Part shown: positions 35,637 through 44,119 of the stretch, in pieces | How positions within the stretch are numbered: the first letter of the stretch is position 1 | Layout: the number at the start of each line of letters is the position of its first letter | From: an uncultured Akkermansia sp. | GTDB lineage: Bacteria > Verrucomicrobiota > Verrucomicrobiia > Verrucomicrobiales > Akkermansiaceae | NCBI GenBank assembly: GCA_947588735.1 | Contig: CANQAD010000005.1 | Location: 1-59,075, forward strand | Direction: 5' to 3' | Length of the DNA: 59,075 nt | Made by a program: the position numbers and the translations under genes | The notes under the pieces: model-generated | The model's database searches: none | Told to the model about the DNA's origin: nothing | Seen by the model: the letters and a program-made list of their open reading frames with translations, nothing else

Positions 35637-35652
35637 TGTTCCACGTGGAACA
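35637..35652. promoter_or_regulatory. parS-like ParB binding site 2
   Basis: A second copy of the palindrome TGTTCCACGTGGAACA, identical to that at 33382-33397 and extended by one symmetric base on each side. It lies 5 bp after the argS stop. The inverted repeat CCTGCCC/GGGCAGG at 35676-35702 follows and may end the convergent transcripts. Confidence 0.8.
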
Positions 35653-35728
35653 ATAATTCGTTTGCCTTGCCTGCACCTGCCCGGCGCGAAGGCCTGGGCA
35701 GGGGACAGGGCACGGGGTAATCTTGGTA

Positions 35729-36391
35729 TCAGAAATCAAAGGACATGCCGGCGCGTACGCTGTGATAGAGCTGCTCACGGCCGTGCACAGCGGAGCGGTC
35801 GATGTCATTTAATCCCGGTTCAGCAGTGGAGCCGAAGAATTGATAGGCCAGGAATACGTCAAAATGACGCGAAATGCGGTAGCGCAAACCTACCTCTGCG
35901 GAGTAAGCAAACCCGAACTCTGATCCGTGGGCGCGGTACGTGCCCAAGTCATCATTTAGTTTCAATTTGAGGCTTTCATTGATCACGCCTACATTCACGC
36001 CGATGAAGCCTGATACATATTCACCCATACGATGGGTATAGCGGTACCCGGGCATCAGGAAGAAATTGTTGACTCGTGCATCCAGGTTGGCTATATCATC
36101 GTACTGTGTGTCATCCGACCCTGTAGCGAAGCCGAAGCGCAGGTTGAAGGATGAGTTTTCATTAACGGTATATACGCCGGTGAGGTCAACACCTAAAGTA
36201 TCTACTTTCGGCGAATCGTTGACACCATCAATGCGCAGGACATCGCGTGCGGCAAAGTTGTAGCCCACTCCCAGTTCAATGGAGTATGGGTTTGCAGGCT
36301 CGACAACGGTGTATGTGGTGCCGGCCATGACGGGTGCGGCAACAACAACGGCGGCTAAAGCAAATAATGCTGTTTTCATGGTGATGTTCAT
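35729..36391 (-). CDS. Outer-membrane beta-barrel protein
   Basis: A 220-aa protein with a clear signal peptide (MKTALFALAAVVVAAPVMAG, cleavage after VMA). The rest alternates polar and aromatic residues in strand-length stretches, such as YSIELGVGYNFA, SSFNLRFGFATG, FFLMPGYRYTHRM, FDVFLAYQFFG and SVRAGMSFDF, and ends in Phe. This is the pattern of a small 8- or 10-stranded OmpA/OprF-like or OmpW-like barrel without a peptidoglycan-binding domain. The start could be the ATG at 36391 or the one at 36379, which begins the signal peptide directly; the frame upstream to 36463 is rejected because it extends beyond the likely transcript start. Its ligand, if any, is unknown. Confidence 0.8.
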   Translation of the reverse strand: MNITMKTALFALAAVVVAAPVMAGTTYTVVEPANPYSIELGVGYNFAARDVLRIDGVNDSPKVDTLGVDLTGVYTVNENSSFNLRFGFATGSDDTQYDDIANLDARVNNFFLMPGYRYTHRMGEYVSGFIGVNVGVINESLKLKLNDDLGTYRAHGSEFGFAYSAEVGLRYRISRHFDVFLAYQFFGSTAEPGLNDIDRSAVHGREQLYHSVRAGMSFDF

Positions 36392-36483
36392 TTGACTTGA
36401 TGCTTGGGGGCGAAATTTTGGATATAAGTGGGGTGCAGGGGCACCGAGCTGATTCCATGGCAATTTCTCCCGTAAGCAGCGCG

Positions 36484-36513
36484 ATTGTAGCGGGTGCGCC
36501 TTCGTTTTGTCAA
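36484..36513 (-). promoter_or_regulatory. Promoter of the barrel-protein gene
   Basis: On the minus strand, TTGACA (36513-36508), 18 bp, TACAAT (36489-36484). The predicted leader is about 85 nt, unlike the very short leaders elsewhere in the window. Confidence 0.6.
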
Positions 36514-36729
36514 GAGAGGCAAGACTAATAATTATCCACTGTGTATCAATTTGTTAGATACTCATTATTGCGATGTTATGTATGTGAATCAGGTGATACA
36601 GTGGCGTATTTCACGGGTAATTGTTGGTCGTCATACGTTCTGACGTGGTGGAGCAGCTGGGGTAAACGCACAAGAGCATACGTTTGTTCTTTGCGATATA
36701 AAGGGGGTGCGCGCTTGTATACTTTCTCT

Positions 36730-37380
36730 CACACGTTTCCCAATAGATATTCTCCGGCTCATGGAACTCATTTTCCATGCGTTTTCTATGAACGAAGGAA
36801 GTAAGCCAGTGAGACAGCAACCCATGGACGATTCAGCATAGCAGTGAAAGCCCCCGAGGGCGCGCAGGGGGATTAGACAAAAGCGCAGCTTTTGCCCCAA
36901 CGGGGTGAGGAGTCGTGAGGCGACTCCGCAAGCAAGCGCCGATGGGGCGGCGCTGAGTCAACCCGGCATGGATCACTCCGGATGCTTTCCTTTGATCATC
37001 GCATCTCGTCTTCGAAAATTGCGCTTTGCTTTCTAACCAGCCTTAATTGAAAGATCTGTTAAAATGGGCGTGAGGTGATAGAATCACCTTGCCGGAGCGG
37101 GAGTTCGCCCCGAACTCCCGGCGTGGGACGAGTTCGATAACCAGCCAGTGTTCGTTATCGAGCACGATGGCAAGTAGGAACCGCCCCCCGCCCCGTCAAG
37201 GGGGAAGGCATATCAACTTGCACGCGGTTCCGCCCTCCCCGTTGCCCACGCTCCGCAGCCCCGTGCGCCAGCATGAAAATTTCCCAAATCGTCAATCGAA
37301 AATTAAAAATTACCAATGGGTTATCCTTCATGATGCGGCGATAGCCACCTGTTGAGATCGCTTTTTTGGAGACAAATGCG
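36730..37380 (+). mobile_element. MITE-like element, copy D (651 bp) with perfect 9-bp duplication
   Basis: The flanking 9-mer ACTTTCTCT is identical at 36721-36729 and 37381-37389, fixing both ends. The left end reads CACACGTTTCCCAA; the right end is a more diverged inverted copy resembling the right end of copy A. Inside, in order: the left block, hairpins at 36851-36954, the TTTGATCATCGC/CGTCTTCGAAAATT block (36991-37020), hairpins GGGAGTTCG/CGAACTCCC and CGATAAC/GTTATCG (37097-37160), and the right block from about 37285. No open reading frame is credible, and nothing else was seen in 36514-37410. The right end is 30 bp from the probable -35 of the decarboxylase operon. Confidence 0.82.
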
Positions 37381-37410
37381 ACTTTCTCTAATTTGAGGAA
37401 TTTTTTTTGC

Positions 37411-37439
37411 TTCCAATGGGCTTGGGATTATGCTAGAAT
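37411..37439 (+). promoter_or_regulatory. Probable promoter of the decarboxylase operon
   Basis: Extended -10 TGCTAGAAT, with the hexamer at 37434-37439, and a poor -35 TTCCAA (37411-37416) at 17 bp. The leader would be about 57 nt. Confidence 0.5.
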
Positions 37440-37502
37440 GCATCGGCGCGCTGTGGGTCCCGCATGTGGGATTTCGCAGTTGTGTACAAATACATTTCAC
37501 CT

Positions 37503-39068
37503 ATGGCTATTGACCCGAAATTGCTGGCAGAGTTGGATGCACGCCGCAGCAAGATTATGCTTTCCGGTGGGCAGGAGAAGATTGACAAGCGGCACGCGGC
37601 AGGTGATCAGACAGCACGCGAGAGGTTGCAAGTTTTGTTTGATGAGGGATCTTTTACTGAATTTGGTATGCACACCAAGCACCATTGCCACAACTTCGGC
37701 ATGGAAAAAAAAGAGATTCCTGCGGAGGGTATTGTCGTGGGAGTGGGTTTAGTGAATGGTCAGCCAGTGGCAGCTTCATCGGCTGATTTCATGGCGCAGG
37801 GAGGATCCTTGGGCTACATGCACGCCATGAAGATTTGCGATGCGCAGCAGTATGCTTTGAAAGCGGGGATTCCGATGATTCAGATCAACGATTCCGGCGG
37901 TGCTCGCCTGCAGGAAGGCGTGGAGGCACTTTCCGGATTTGCGCATGTTTTCTACAACAACGTTGCCGCGTCCGGCGTGGTGCCACAGATTTCACTCATT
38001 CTTGGTCCCTGTGCTGGTGGGGCGGCGTATTCTCCCGCGCTCACGGATTTTATCATCATTCGTCAAGGTGGCGCCGCCGGCATGTACATCACCGGTCCCA
38101 AAGTCATTGAGCAGGTCACTTTTGAGCAATGCACCATGGATGAAATTGGCTCGGCGGCAGTGCACGCCTCTGTTTCTGGCAATGCCCATTTCGTCGCCCA
38201 GAGTGACGAGGATGCGCTCAATATTGCCAAGCGGTTGCTCACTTATTTGCCGTCCAACAACACACAAGATCCTCCTCATAACCTGTCTATACCATTGGAC
38301 GTGGCGGATGATGAGGGGATGAACGACATCATCCCCGCTGAAAACAGCACGCCGCTGGATATGCAGAAAGTCATTGCGCATATCGTGGACGAAGAGAGTT
38401 TTATGGAGGTGCATGCTGGCTTTGCCGGTAATGTGATTGTTGGCTTTGCGCGCGTTTGCGGCGTTGTGGTGGGCATCATTGCCAACCAACCTGCCGTGAA
38501 GGCCGGTTGCTTGGATATCGATGCTTCCGACAAGGCGGCGCGATTCATCCGTTGCTGCGACGCCTTTAACATCCCCGTGGTCAATCTTGTGGATGTGCCC
38601 GGTTTCTTGCCTGGCAAGCAGCAGGAACGCGGCGGTATCATTCGTCACGGCGCCAAAATGATTTTTGCCTACTCTTCTGCTACAGTACCGAAGGTGACGG
38701 TGATTCTGCGTAAGGCCTATGGCGGCGCTTACATCGCGATGTGCTGCAAAGATTTGGGGGCCGATGCCGTTTTTGCTTGGCCCTGTGCAGAAATTGCGGT
38801 GATGGGCGCTCAAGGCGCCATTCCCATCCTTTATGGCCGTGAGCTGAAGGGCATTGAGGATGCCCAATCGCGTGAGAGCCGTCGCCAGGAGCTGTTGGAC
38901 GACTACACGAAGACGTTCTATAACCCTTATGCGGCCGCTGAAGTAGGGCAGGTGACGGAGGTCATCAACCCTGCGCAAACACGCGCTAAGCTCGCCCTTA
39001 CGTTGCGTACCTTGCTCAGCAAACGCGAAACCCGCCCCGCCAAGAAACATGGCAATATGCCACTCTGA
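37503..39068 (+). CDS. mmdA: Methylmalonyl-CoA decarboxylase, carboxyltransferase (alpha) subunit
   Basis: Moves the carboxyl group from (S)-methylmalonyl-CoA to the biotin on the carrier subunit. The 521-aa protein has two crotonase-like halves with the acyl-CoA carboxyltransferase motifs SGGARLQEGVEAL, GPCAGGAAYSPALTDF, VDVPGFLPGKQQE and AVMGAQGAI. This fold separates it from oxaloacetate decarboxylase alpha, which has a TIM barrel; the propionyl-CoA carboxylase beta subunit is the close alternative but would not be encoded with OadG- and OadB-like subunits. The ATG at 37503 begins a family-like N-terminus, so the in-frame start at 37464 is rejected. First gene of a four-gene operon. Confidence 0.9.
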   Translation: MAIDPKLLAELDARRSKIMLSGGQEKIDKRHAAGDQTARERLQVLFDEGSFTEFGMHTKHHCHNFGMEKKEIPAEGIVVGVGLVNGQPVAASSADFMAQGGSLGYMHAMKICDAQQYALKAGIPMIQINDSGGARLQEGVEALSGFAHVFYNNVAASGVVPQISLILGPCAGGAAYSPALTDFIIIRQGGAAGMYITGPKVIEQVTFEQCTMDEIGSAAVHASVSGNAHFVAQSDEDALNIAKRLLTYLPSNNTQDPPHNLSIPLDVADDEGMNDIIPAENSTPLDMQKVIAHIVDEESFMEVHAGFAGNVIVGFARVCGVVVGIIANQPAVKAGCLDIDASDKAARFIRCCDAFNIPVVNLVDVPGFLPGKQQERGGIIRHGAKMIFAYSSATVPKVTVILRKAYGGAYIAMCCKDLGADAVFAWPCAEIAVMGAQGAIPILYGRELKGIEDAQSRESRRQELLDDYTKTFYNPYAAAEVGQVTEVINPAQTRAKLALTLRTLLSKRETRPAKKHGNMPL

Positions 39069-39082
39069 TCCATTTTTTCCTC

Positions 39083-39535
39083 ATGAATACAATTCCTGCC
39101 ATTTTCGCTGACATTGGCAACTTGAACATGGAGGCAGTCACCTACCAGGTCACAGGTATGCTGGTCGTGTTTTGTTGTCTTGGGTTTCTCAGTCTCATTT
39201 TATCAATTTCAGGTCGAGTGGCCGTGCGCGCGGAAGAAAGGCGTAAGGCAGTTCAAGAAGCTGCTGCCGAAGCGCTTCGGGCCTCTGTTTCCCCGGTTCA
39301 GGTCACACCTTCTTCCGTTGAAGCGACTCCGGCTCAGGTGGCGGCATTGGCCGCCAGCATTTACGATGCGGCAGTTTCGTCTGTGACCCCCCAACTTATT
39401 GCTGTGCTGGCTGCCGCTGTGCGCGAGGAGGTGGGACACGATGCGCGTATCCTCTCCATCAACCCTGTGCAGGGCAGCTACGCGCAAAGCGGTCGCGCTT
39501 CCATCATGAACTCTCACACGCCTTTGCGCAACTAA
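39083..39535 (+). CDS. Decarboxylase delta/gamma-type membrane subunit (OadG-like)
   Basis: A 150-aa protein with one N-terminal membrane helix (about residues 22-44), then an Ala/Glu-rich, probably helical region and a C-terminal tail. This is the layout of OadG/MmdD subunits, which anchor the carboxyltransferase and biotin carrier to the membrane subunit. The tail (QVAALAASIYDAAVSS...LIAVLAAAVREEVG) resembles the conserved repeated helix seen in Bacteroidota and Verrucomicrobiota versions. It lies 14 bp after mmdA. Overall similarity is low, so the call rests on topology and position. Confidence 0.7.
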   Translation: MNTIPAIFADIGNLNMEAVTYQVTGMLVVFCCLGFLSLILSISGRVAVRAEERRKAVQEAAAEALRASVSPVQVTPSSVEATPAQVAALAASIYDAAVSSVTPQLIAVLAAAVREEVGHDARILSINPVQGSYAQSGRASIMNSHTPLRN

Positions 39536-39574
39536 TCTTATACAATTATTTTCACTCAAACTCATCATCACACC

Positions 39575-39979
39575 ATGAAACAGCTCCGTATTACCGTAGC
39601 AGGTCAAACCTTCGATGTAACTGTAGAAACTTTAGGCGGTTCCAATGCCGGGGCCCCTGTACCGGCGCCTGTGGCGGCTCCCGCTCCGGTTCCCGTGGTG
39701 GCGCCTGCACCGGCGTCGGCGCCGACAGCAGCTCCCACCCCGGCTCCTACTCCCGCTGCGGCTGGTGGCACTCCTATCCCCAGCCCCTTGGCCGGCAAGG
39801 TAGTGAGCTTGGATGTAAAACCTGGCGCCGCTGTGAAGGAGGGGGATCAGGTGCTTACACTGGAAGCCATGAAAATGAATACCGTTATCTATGCGCCAGC
39901 GGCCGGCATCATCGCTTCTTTCAGTGTGAACCCAGGTGATACGGTGGCGGAGGGGCAGGTGCTCGCTACGCTCGCTTGA
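39575..39979 (+). CDS. mmdC: Biotin carboxyl carrier subunit of methylmalonyl-CoA decarboxylase
   Basis: Carries the carboxyl group on biotin from the carboxyltransferase to the membrane decarboxylase. The 134-aa protein has a short N-terminal beta region, a long Pro/Ala-rich flexible linker (about residues 26-64), and a biotinyl domain (about 68-134) with the canonical EAMKMN motif; K100 is the biotinylated lysine. Linker plus biotinyl domain is the standard gamma-subunit architecture. It lies between the OadG-like and OadB-like genes. Confidence 0.9.
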   Translation: MKQLRITVAGQTFDVTVETLGGSNAGAPVPAPVAAPAPVPVVAPAPASAPTAAPTPAPTPAAAGGTPIPSPLAGKVVSLDVKPGAAVKEGDQVLTLEAMKMNTVIYAPAAGIIASFSVNPGDTVAEGQVLATLA

Positions 39980-40046
39980 GTCATCTCAATCACGGATCGG
40001 AAGGTGGGGCGCGGCCCCTCCTCTTCATCTCGCTTCATTTACCAAT

Positions 40047-41465
40047 ATGCAGGAACTTATACAATCTTTGGCAGACTTCATCTCGGGCATGGGCATCTTT
40101 GCGATGACGTGGCAGATGTACACCATGTGGGCCGTGGTAGCCGTCCTGTTGTACTTTGGTGTTGTCAAGCAATTCGAGCCATTGTTGCTGGTGCCTATTG
40201 CTTTTGGCGCGCTCATAGCCAATATTCCCGACAATGGTATGGTCATTACTCAGGCGCAACGGCAGATTGTCTCCATCTCCAAAGACAATACGGTGCAGAC
40301 ATCGACTATTAACGATGTGGGATTTATATCTGGAACCGCCGCGCCTTATGCTGACTCTTCTCCCGCGATGCAGGATACCTCTGCGCTTACCCCTGAGGAG
40401 AAAGCAAAGTACGAGGCGGCCATGAATGAACCCATGGTTGTCACCCCGCTGGTGAAGGATGGCAAGGCAGTGAAGGGGGCGGTGCAAGTGACGGGACAGA
40501 AGTCGCAGAAGTTCATGATTATCGGCTTCAACTCCGGCTTGTTCGACTTTCTGGGGCAGGGGATTAAGTGTGAAATTTTTCCGGCGCTCATCTTCATGGG
40601 CGTAGGCGCGCTCACGGATTTCGGCCCGCTTTTGGCCTCTCCGAAAGCGCTTCTCCTCGGCGCGGCGGCTCAGGGCGGTGTCGCCTTTACTTTCCTGGCG
40701 GCCATGGCTCTGGGCTTTTCCAAGGGTGAGGCTTCAGCCATCGGCATCATCGGCGGCGCAGACGGTCCGACATCCATTTTCCTGGCAAGCAAGCTTGCGC
40801 CGCATCTGCTGGGAGCCATTGCGGTCGCGGCGTACACATACATGGCGCTCGTGCCGCTCATTCAGCCGCCCTTCATGAAGCTCTGCACCACCGAAAAGCA
40901 GCGCAAAATCAAGATGAAGAGTTTGCGTCAGGTGTCGCGTGGTGAAAAGCTGTTCTTCTGCTTTGTGGTGACGATTGTGACCATTCTCATCTGCCCGGAT
41001 GCCGCGCCGCTTCTCGGCATGTTGATGTTGGGCAACTTCCTGCGTGAGTGCAAGGTCACGGAGCGTCTCGTTTCCTGTGCTCAAAATGAGCTCATGAATA
41101 TCACGACCATCTTGCTTGGAGTTTCGGTGGGACTCACGATGCAGGGCGGACGCTTTTTGCAGATGGAGACGTTGCTTATTATCGGATTGGGCGTGGTTGC
41201 CTTCGCTGTGGCCACGGTGTGCGGCTTGCTCTGCGCCCAGATCATGAACCTCATTCCCGGCTGGAGCAAGAATCCCGTGAATCCCCTCATCGGTTCCGCA
41301 GGCGTCTCTGCCGTGCCCATGGCAGCGCGAGTTTCACATAATGTGGGACAGCAGGCGGACCGCACGAACTTCCTGCTCATGCACGCCATGGGACCGAATG
41401 TAGCTGGTGTGATAGGCACCGCCGTTATTGCTGGTTACTACATCACAACTTTGAGCGGCCATTAA
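40047..41465 (+). CDS. mmdB: Na+-translocating decarboxylase beta subunit (OadB/MmdB)
   Basis: The membrane subunit that releases CO2 from carboxybiotin and exports Na+. The 472-aa protein keeps the family core: PLLLVPIAFGALIANIP, GVGALTDFGPLLASPK, the catalytic GGADGPTSIF segment, and SAGVSAVPMAARV near the C-terminus. Between the first helices (after about residue 62) and GLFDFLGQGIK (about 155) lies a roughly 90-residue polar insertion that most OadB proteins of about 430 aa do not have. The ATG at 40047 is chosen because the upstream in-frame extension overlaps the carrier gene and is unlike the family. Last gene of the operon. Confidence 0.9.
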   Translation: MQELIQSLADFISGMGIFAMTWQMYTMWAVVAVLLYFGVVKQFEPLLLVPIAFGALIANIPDNGMVITQAQRQIVSISKDNTVQTSTINDVGFISGTAAPYADSSPAMQDTSALTPEEKAKYEAAMNEPMVVTPLVKDGKAVKGAVQVTGQKSQKFMIIGFNSGLFDFLGQGIKCEIFPALIFMGVGALTDFGPLLASPKALLLGAAAQGGVAFTFLAAMALGFSKGEASAIGIIGGADGPTSIFLASKLAPHLLGAIAVAAYTYMALVPLIQPPFMKLCTTEKQRKIKMKSLRQVSRGEKLFFCFVVTIVTILICPDAAPLLGMLMLGNFLRECKVTERLVSCAQNELMNITTILLGVSVGLTMQGGRFLQMETLLIIGLGVVAFAVATVCGLLCAQIMNLIPGWSKNPVNPLIGSAGVSAVPMAARVSHNVGQQADRTNFLLMHAMGPNVAGVIGTAVIAGYYITTLSGH

Positions 41466-41520
41466 AATACCAGATATTGTTTGTGAGGTTTATCATCCAC
41501 ATTCTTAATCGGATAAATAT

Positions 41521-42633
41521 GTGAAGACCTCAATTTGTATTCTCGCATTATTTGGGCAGATGAGCCTTGGTCTTGCGGTTGCGGGCGACTTCACCATGAA
41601 GCAGGTCACGGAGGAGACTTTGTCTCTGCCCCCAGAAAAGTCGGCGTCCTGTCTTAAACGCGTGGGTCTCTATGAAATGGCGCGACCGGCCGACGTGGGA
41701 GTTCAGCACTACGCTCTTGTGCTTACGTATGAGGATGTGGGGCAGACATGGTCATTCGTGGCGGATGTTTTCCCTGGTTTTTCATTGTATCATGAACGAC
41801 GTTCGTCGCTGCAACTGTATGATATTGATGCTGACGGTATGCCTGAGGTGCTGGTTTATGCTGGCAATGCCACTGGTGAAGGAGATCACGTACGCATCTA
41901 CTCGCTCAATCCAAATGAGCAACGTTCAAACCTTCTCCCCGCCACCGATCCGGCTGCCCGGGCTCACCTGATCTTGGATTCCCCCTGCGAGCAGGTGTCT
42001 TTTCCTGCCCCCGGGCTCGTCAAGGTTTCGCCCCGCTTGAGTCATGAAAAGCTGACGTCAGAGGCTCCGGTCGTTTATTCTCTGAAAAACCGAAAACTTT
42101 CTCGCCACTCTTTTGAGGGAATCTCACTGGAAAAGCTCATTTCTATCTCAACCGGCGGTCAACAATTGGCACGTCATTCAGATCTTGTTGCAGCTGAGGT
42201 GGTAGTTGATGCTTTCTCACGTTCTTTTCAAGTGGGTTATTTGGTTTTAAACTATCGTGTTCACGGTGAACCTGTTCGCGTGGTCGCGAAGCACTTTCCC
42301 ATTGTTGATTTCTCGCGTGTTCGGTTGAGTCTGCACGACTTGGACAACGATGGCGTGCCGGAGATTTTTCTCGCCCTCCCCAGTTCAACAAATAGCGACC
42401 TTTGCCTGCATGTCTTTGCCATGGTGAATCCCGAACTGAGCCCGGCCGACAAGCTGCGACAATTGGAGGAGGAAGCGCGATTCATCAGGTTGATTTTTAA
42501 AAGAGAATGCAGTACATTTGAGGTTCGTGACAACGGCTCACTGATTCTCTGTTCTGTCCCCGATGACCCCTCACAAGGTCCTGCCTCCAGGACGACCTAT
42601 CTTTACAAAGAAGGCGCTCTCCTTCCCCAGTGA
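41521..42633 (+). CDS. Secreted FG-GAP/VCBS-like protein
   Basis: A 370-aa protein starting with GTG, with a signal peptide (MKTSICILALFGQMSLGLAVAG). Two segments, LYDIDADGMPEVLVY (about residue 100) and LHDLDNDGVPEIFLA (about 272), carry the DxDxDGxxE calcium-loop pattern of FG-GAP repeats, each followed by a hydrophobic strand. Two similar halves can be seen, suggesting a partial beta-propeller. The substrate or partner is unknown. It lies 55 bp after mmdB and convergent to hldD. Confidence 0.6.
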   Translation: MKTSICILALFGQMSLGLAVAGDFTMKQVTEETLSLPPEKSASCLKRVGLYEMARPADVGVQHYALVLTYEDVGQTWSFVADVFPGFSLYHERRSSLQLYDIDADGMPEVLVYAGNATGEGDHVRIYSLNPNEQRSNLLPATDPAARAHLILDSPCEQVSFPAPGLVKVSPRLSHEKLTSEAPVVYSLKNRKLSRHSFEGISLEKLISISTGGQQLARHSDLVAAEVVVDAFSRSFQVGYLVLNYRVHGEPVRVVAKHFPIVDFSRVRLSLHDLDNDGVPEIFLALPSSTNSDLCLHVFAMVNPELSPADKLRQLEEEARFIRLIFKRECSTFEVRDNGSLILCSVPDDPSQGPASRTTYLYKEGALLPQ

Positions 42634-42674
42634 TTTCTGAATTCCGAGGTGATCGATCAGCAGAACACCGAGAT

Positions 42675-43661
42675 TTAGAGGTAGGGATCGGGCTTGTTGA
42701 GAAAGTCAAGGACGTAAGTGGTAACACCGTCCTCGAGAGGAGTCATGGATTTGTCGTAACCGACGGCGCGGAGCTTGGTGAGGTCGGCCTGAGTGAAGTA
42801 TTGGTATTTGTCACGCAGGGATTCGGGCATATCGACGTACACGATACGCGGTTCTTTGCCGAGGGCGTGCCAGGTGGCAGCAGCGAGGTCGTAGAAAGAG
42901 CGCGCCTCTCCAGCACCCACGTTGAAGAGACCGCTTACTGTTGGGTGTTCCAGCATCCAAAGAATGACGGATGCAATGTCACCCACCCACACAAAGTCGC
43001 GCAGTTGCCAACCATCTTTATATCTTGGGTTGTAGGATTTAAAGAGTTTGACTTCTCGGTCGTGCAGCACATCCGGGAAGATGTGGGCAACTACGCTTTT
43101 CTGGCCTCCTTTGTGGTACTCGTTAGGGCCATAGACATTGAAGAACTTGAGACCGACATGTTGGGGAGGGGCAGGCCGCTCGGAGGCGAGTTCACGGGCA
43201 ACCCAGCGGTCGAAAAGAGCTTTGCTCCAGCCGTAGGGATTTAGTGGGCGAAGGGCGTTAAGATGTTCCAAACTATTATCATCTTTAAATCCTAGAGAAC
43301 CATCGCCATACGTGGCAGCAGACGAGGCATAGATGAAGGGGATTCGGACATCGGCGCAGAACTTCCAGAGTTCCTGGGAGAGCGTGAAGTTAGAACGGAC
43401 AATGAGGTCGGCATCGGTCTCCGTTGTGGTGGAGATAGCGCCCATGTGGATGAGAGCTTGGATCTGCCCGGCATGTTCGGTCAAAAAGTTGTTTAGGTGC
43501 GGGGGGGGCACAATGGCAGCGAGTTCGCGCTTGGCAATATTTTTCCATTTATCATCAGTCCCTAACCAGTCTACTACAACGAGATCCGGATATTTTTTTT
43601 GCTGGAGGATGGCCAAAATATTTGAGCCGATAAAGCCAGCTCCGCCTGTCACGATAATCAT
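42675..43661 (-). CDS. hldD: ADP-L-glycero-D-manno-heptose-6-epimerase
   Basis: Epimerises ADP-D-glycero-D-manno-heptose at C6, the last step of LPS inner-core heptose activation. The 328-aa SDR protein has the NAD(P)-binding GGAGFIGSNI (residues 6-15), ASSAATYGDG (about 112), catalytic YGWSK (about 144) and the HldD-typical KFFNVYGPNEYHKG and QLRDFVWVGD segments. It overlaps gmhB by 4 bp. A run of eight G on the plus strand (43501-43508) lies in the PPPH codons; the frame is intact here. Confidence 0.93.
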   Translation of the reverse strand: MIIVTGGAGFIGSNILAILQQKKYPDLVVVDWLGTDDKWKNIAKRELAAIVPPPHLNNFLTEHAGQIQALIHMGAISTTTETDADLIVRSNFTLSQELWKFCADVRIPFIYASSAATYGDGSLGFKDDNSLEHLNALRPLNPYGWSKALFDRWVARELASERPAPPQHVGLKFFNVYGPNEYHKGGQKSVVAHIFPDVLHDREVKLFKSYNPRYKDGWQLRDFVWVGDIASVILWMLEHPTVSGLFNVGAGEARSFYDLAAATWHALGKEPRIVYVDMPESLRDKYQYFTQADLTKLRAVGYDKSMTPLEDGVTTYVLDFLNKPDPYL

Positions 43662-44119
43662 AGTGCTTGAATGATGGGTTGGAAGTTACCTTGGAAGAGA
43701 AAATTTTGTGTGCAACCAGCGGCAGCGGCGGCATCGAGGTCGCGTTGCTTATCGCCCACGTTCACGCATGCGGTCATGTCCAGCTGATACTTATCGCGCG
43801 CGGCGAGGAACATCCCTGGTGCGGGCTTGCGCATGGGACCGGAAAGTGAGGGACAGTGGAATACATCGGTGATACGGATGCCTCGAGTCGTAAACTCATT
43901 GAGCATGTATGTTGTAACCGCTTGGTAATCCGCCTCGGTATAATAACCGCGTTCAATGCCGGACTGATTGGTTACCACAATGATGAGGTAGCCCAGCTCC
44001 TGAGCATGCGTGCATAGCTCGAAGATGCCTGGAATGAAGCAAAAGTCCTCCCGATGGCACACATAGCCGTGGTCCACATTGATCGTCCCGTCGCGGTCCA
44101 GAAAAAGAGCTTTAGGCAT
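43658..44119 (-). CDS. gmhB: D-glycero-beta-D-manno-heptose-1,7-bisphosphate 7-phosphatase
   Basis: Removes the 7-phosphate of heptose bisphosphate. This HAD-family protein of 153 aa has motif I LFLDRDGTIN (residues 5-14), the TNQSGIERG motif (about 50), a shortened zinc loop with VFHCPSLSGPMRKPAPGM in which the usual Cys set is reduced, and GDKQRDLDAAAAAG (about 122). It is a little shorter than the E. coli enzyme (about 190 aa). It overlaps gmhA by 8 bp and hldD by 4 bp. Confidence 0.88.
   Translation of the reverse strand: MPKALFLDRDGTINVDHGYVCHREDFCFIPGIFELCTHAQELGYLIIVVTNQSGIERGYYTEADYQAVTTYMLNEFTTRGIRITDVFHCPSLSGPMRKPAPGMFLAARDKYQLDMTACVNVGDKQRDLDAAAAAGCTQNFLFQGNFQPIIQAL

Noticed and set aside
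36532..36540. DnaA box TTATCCACT upstream of the barrel-protein gene
   Set aside because: A single one-mismatch site without a cluster or AT-rich unwinding sequence; chance is enough.
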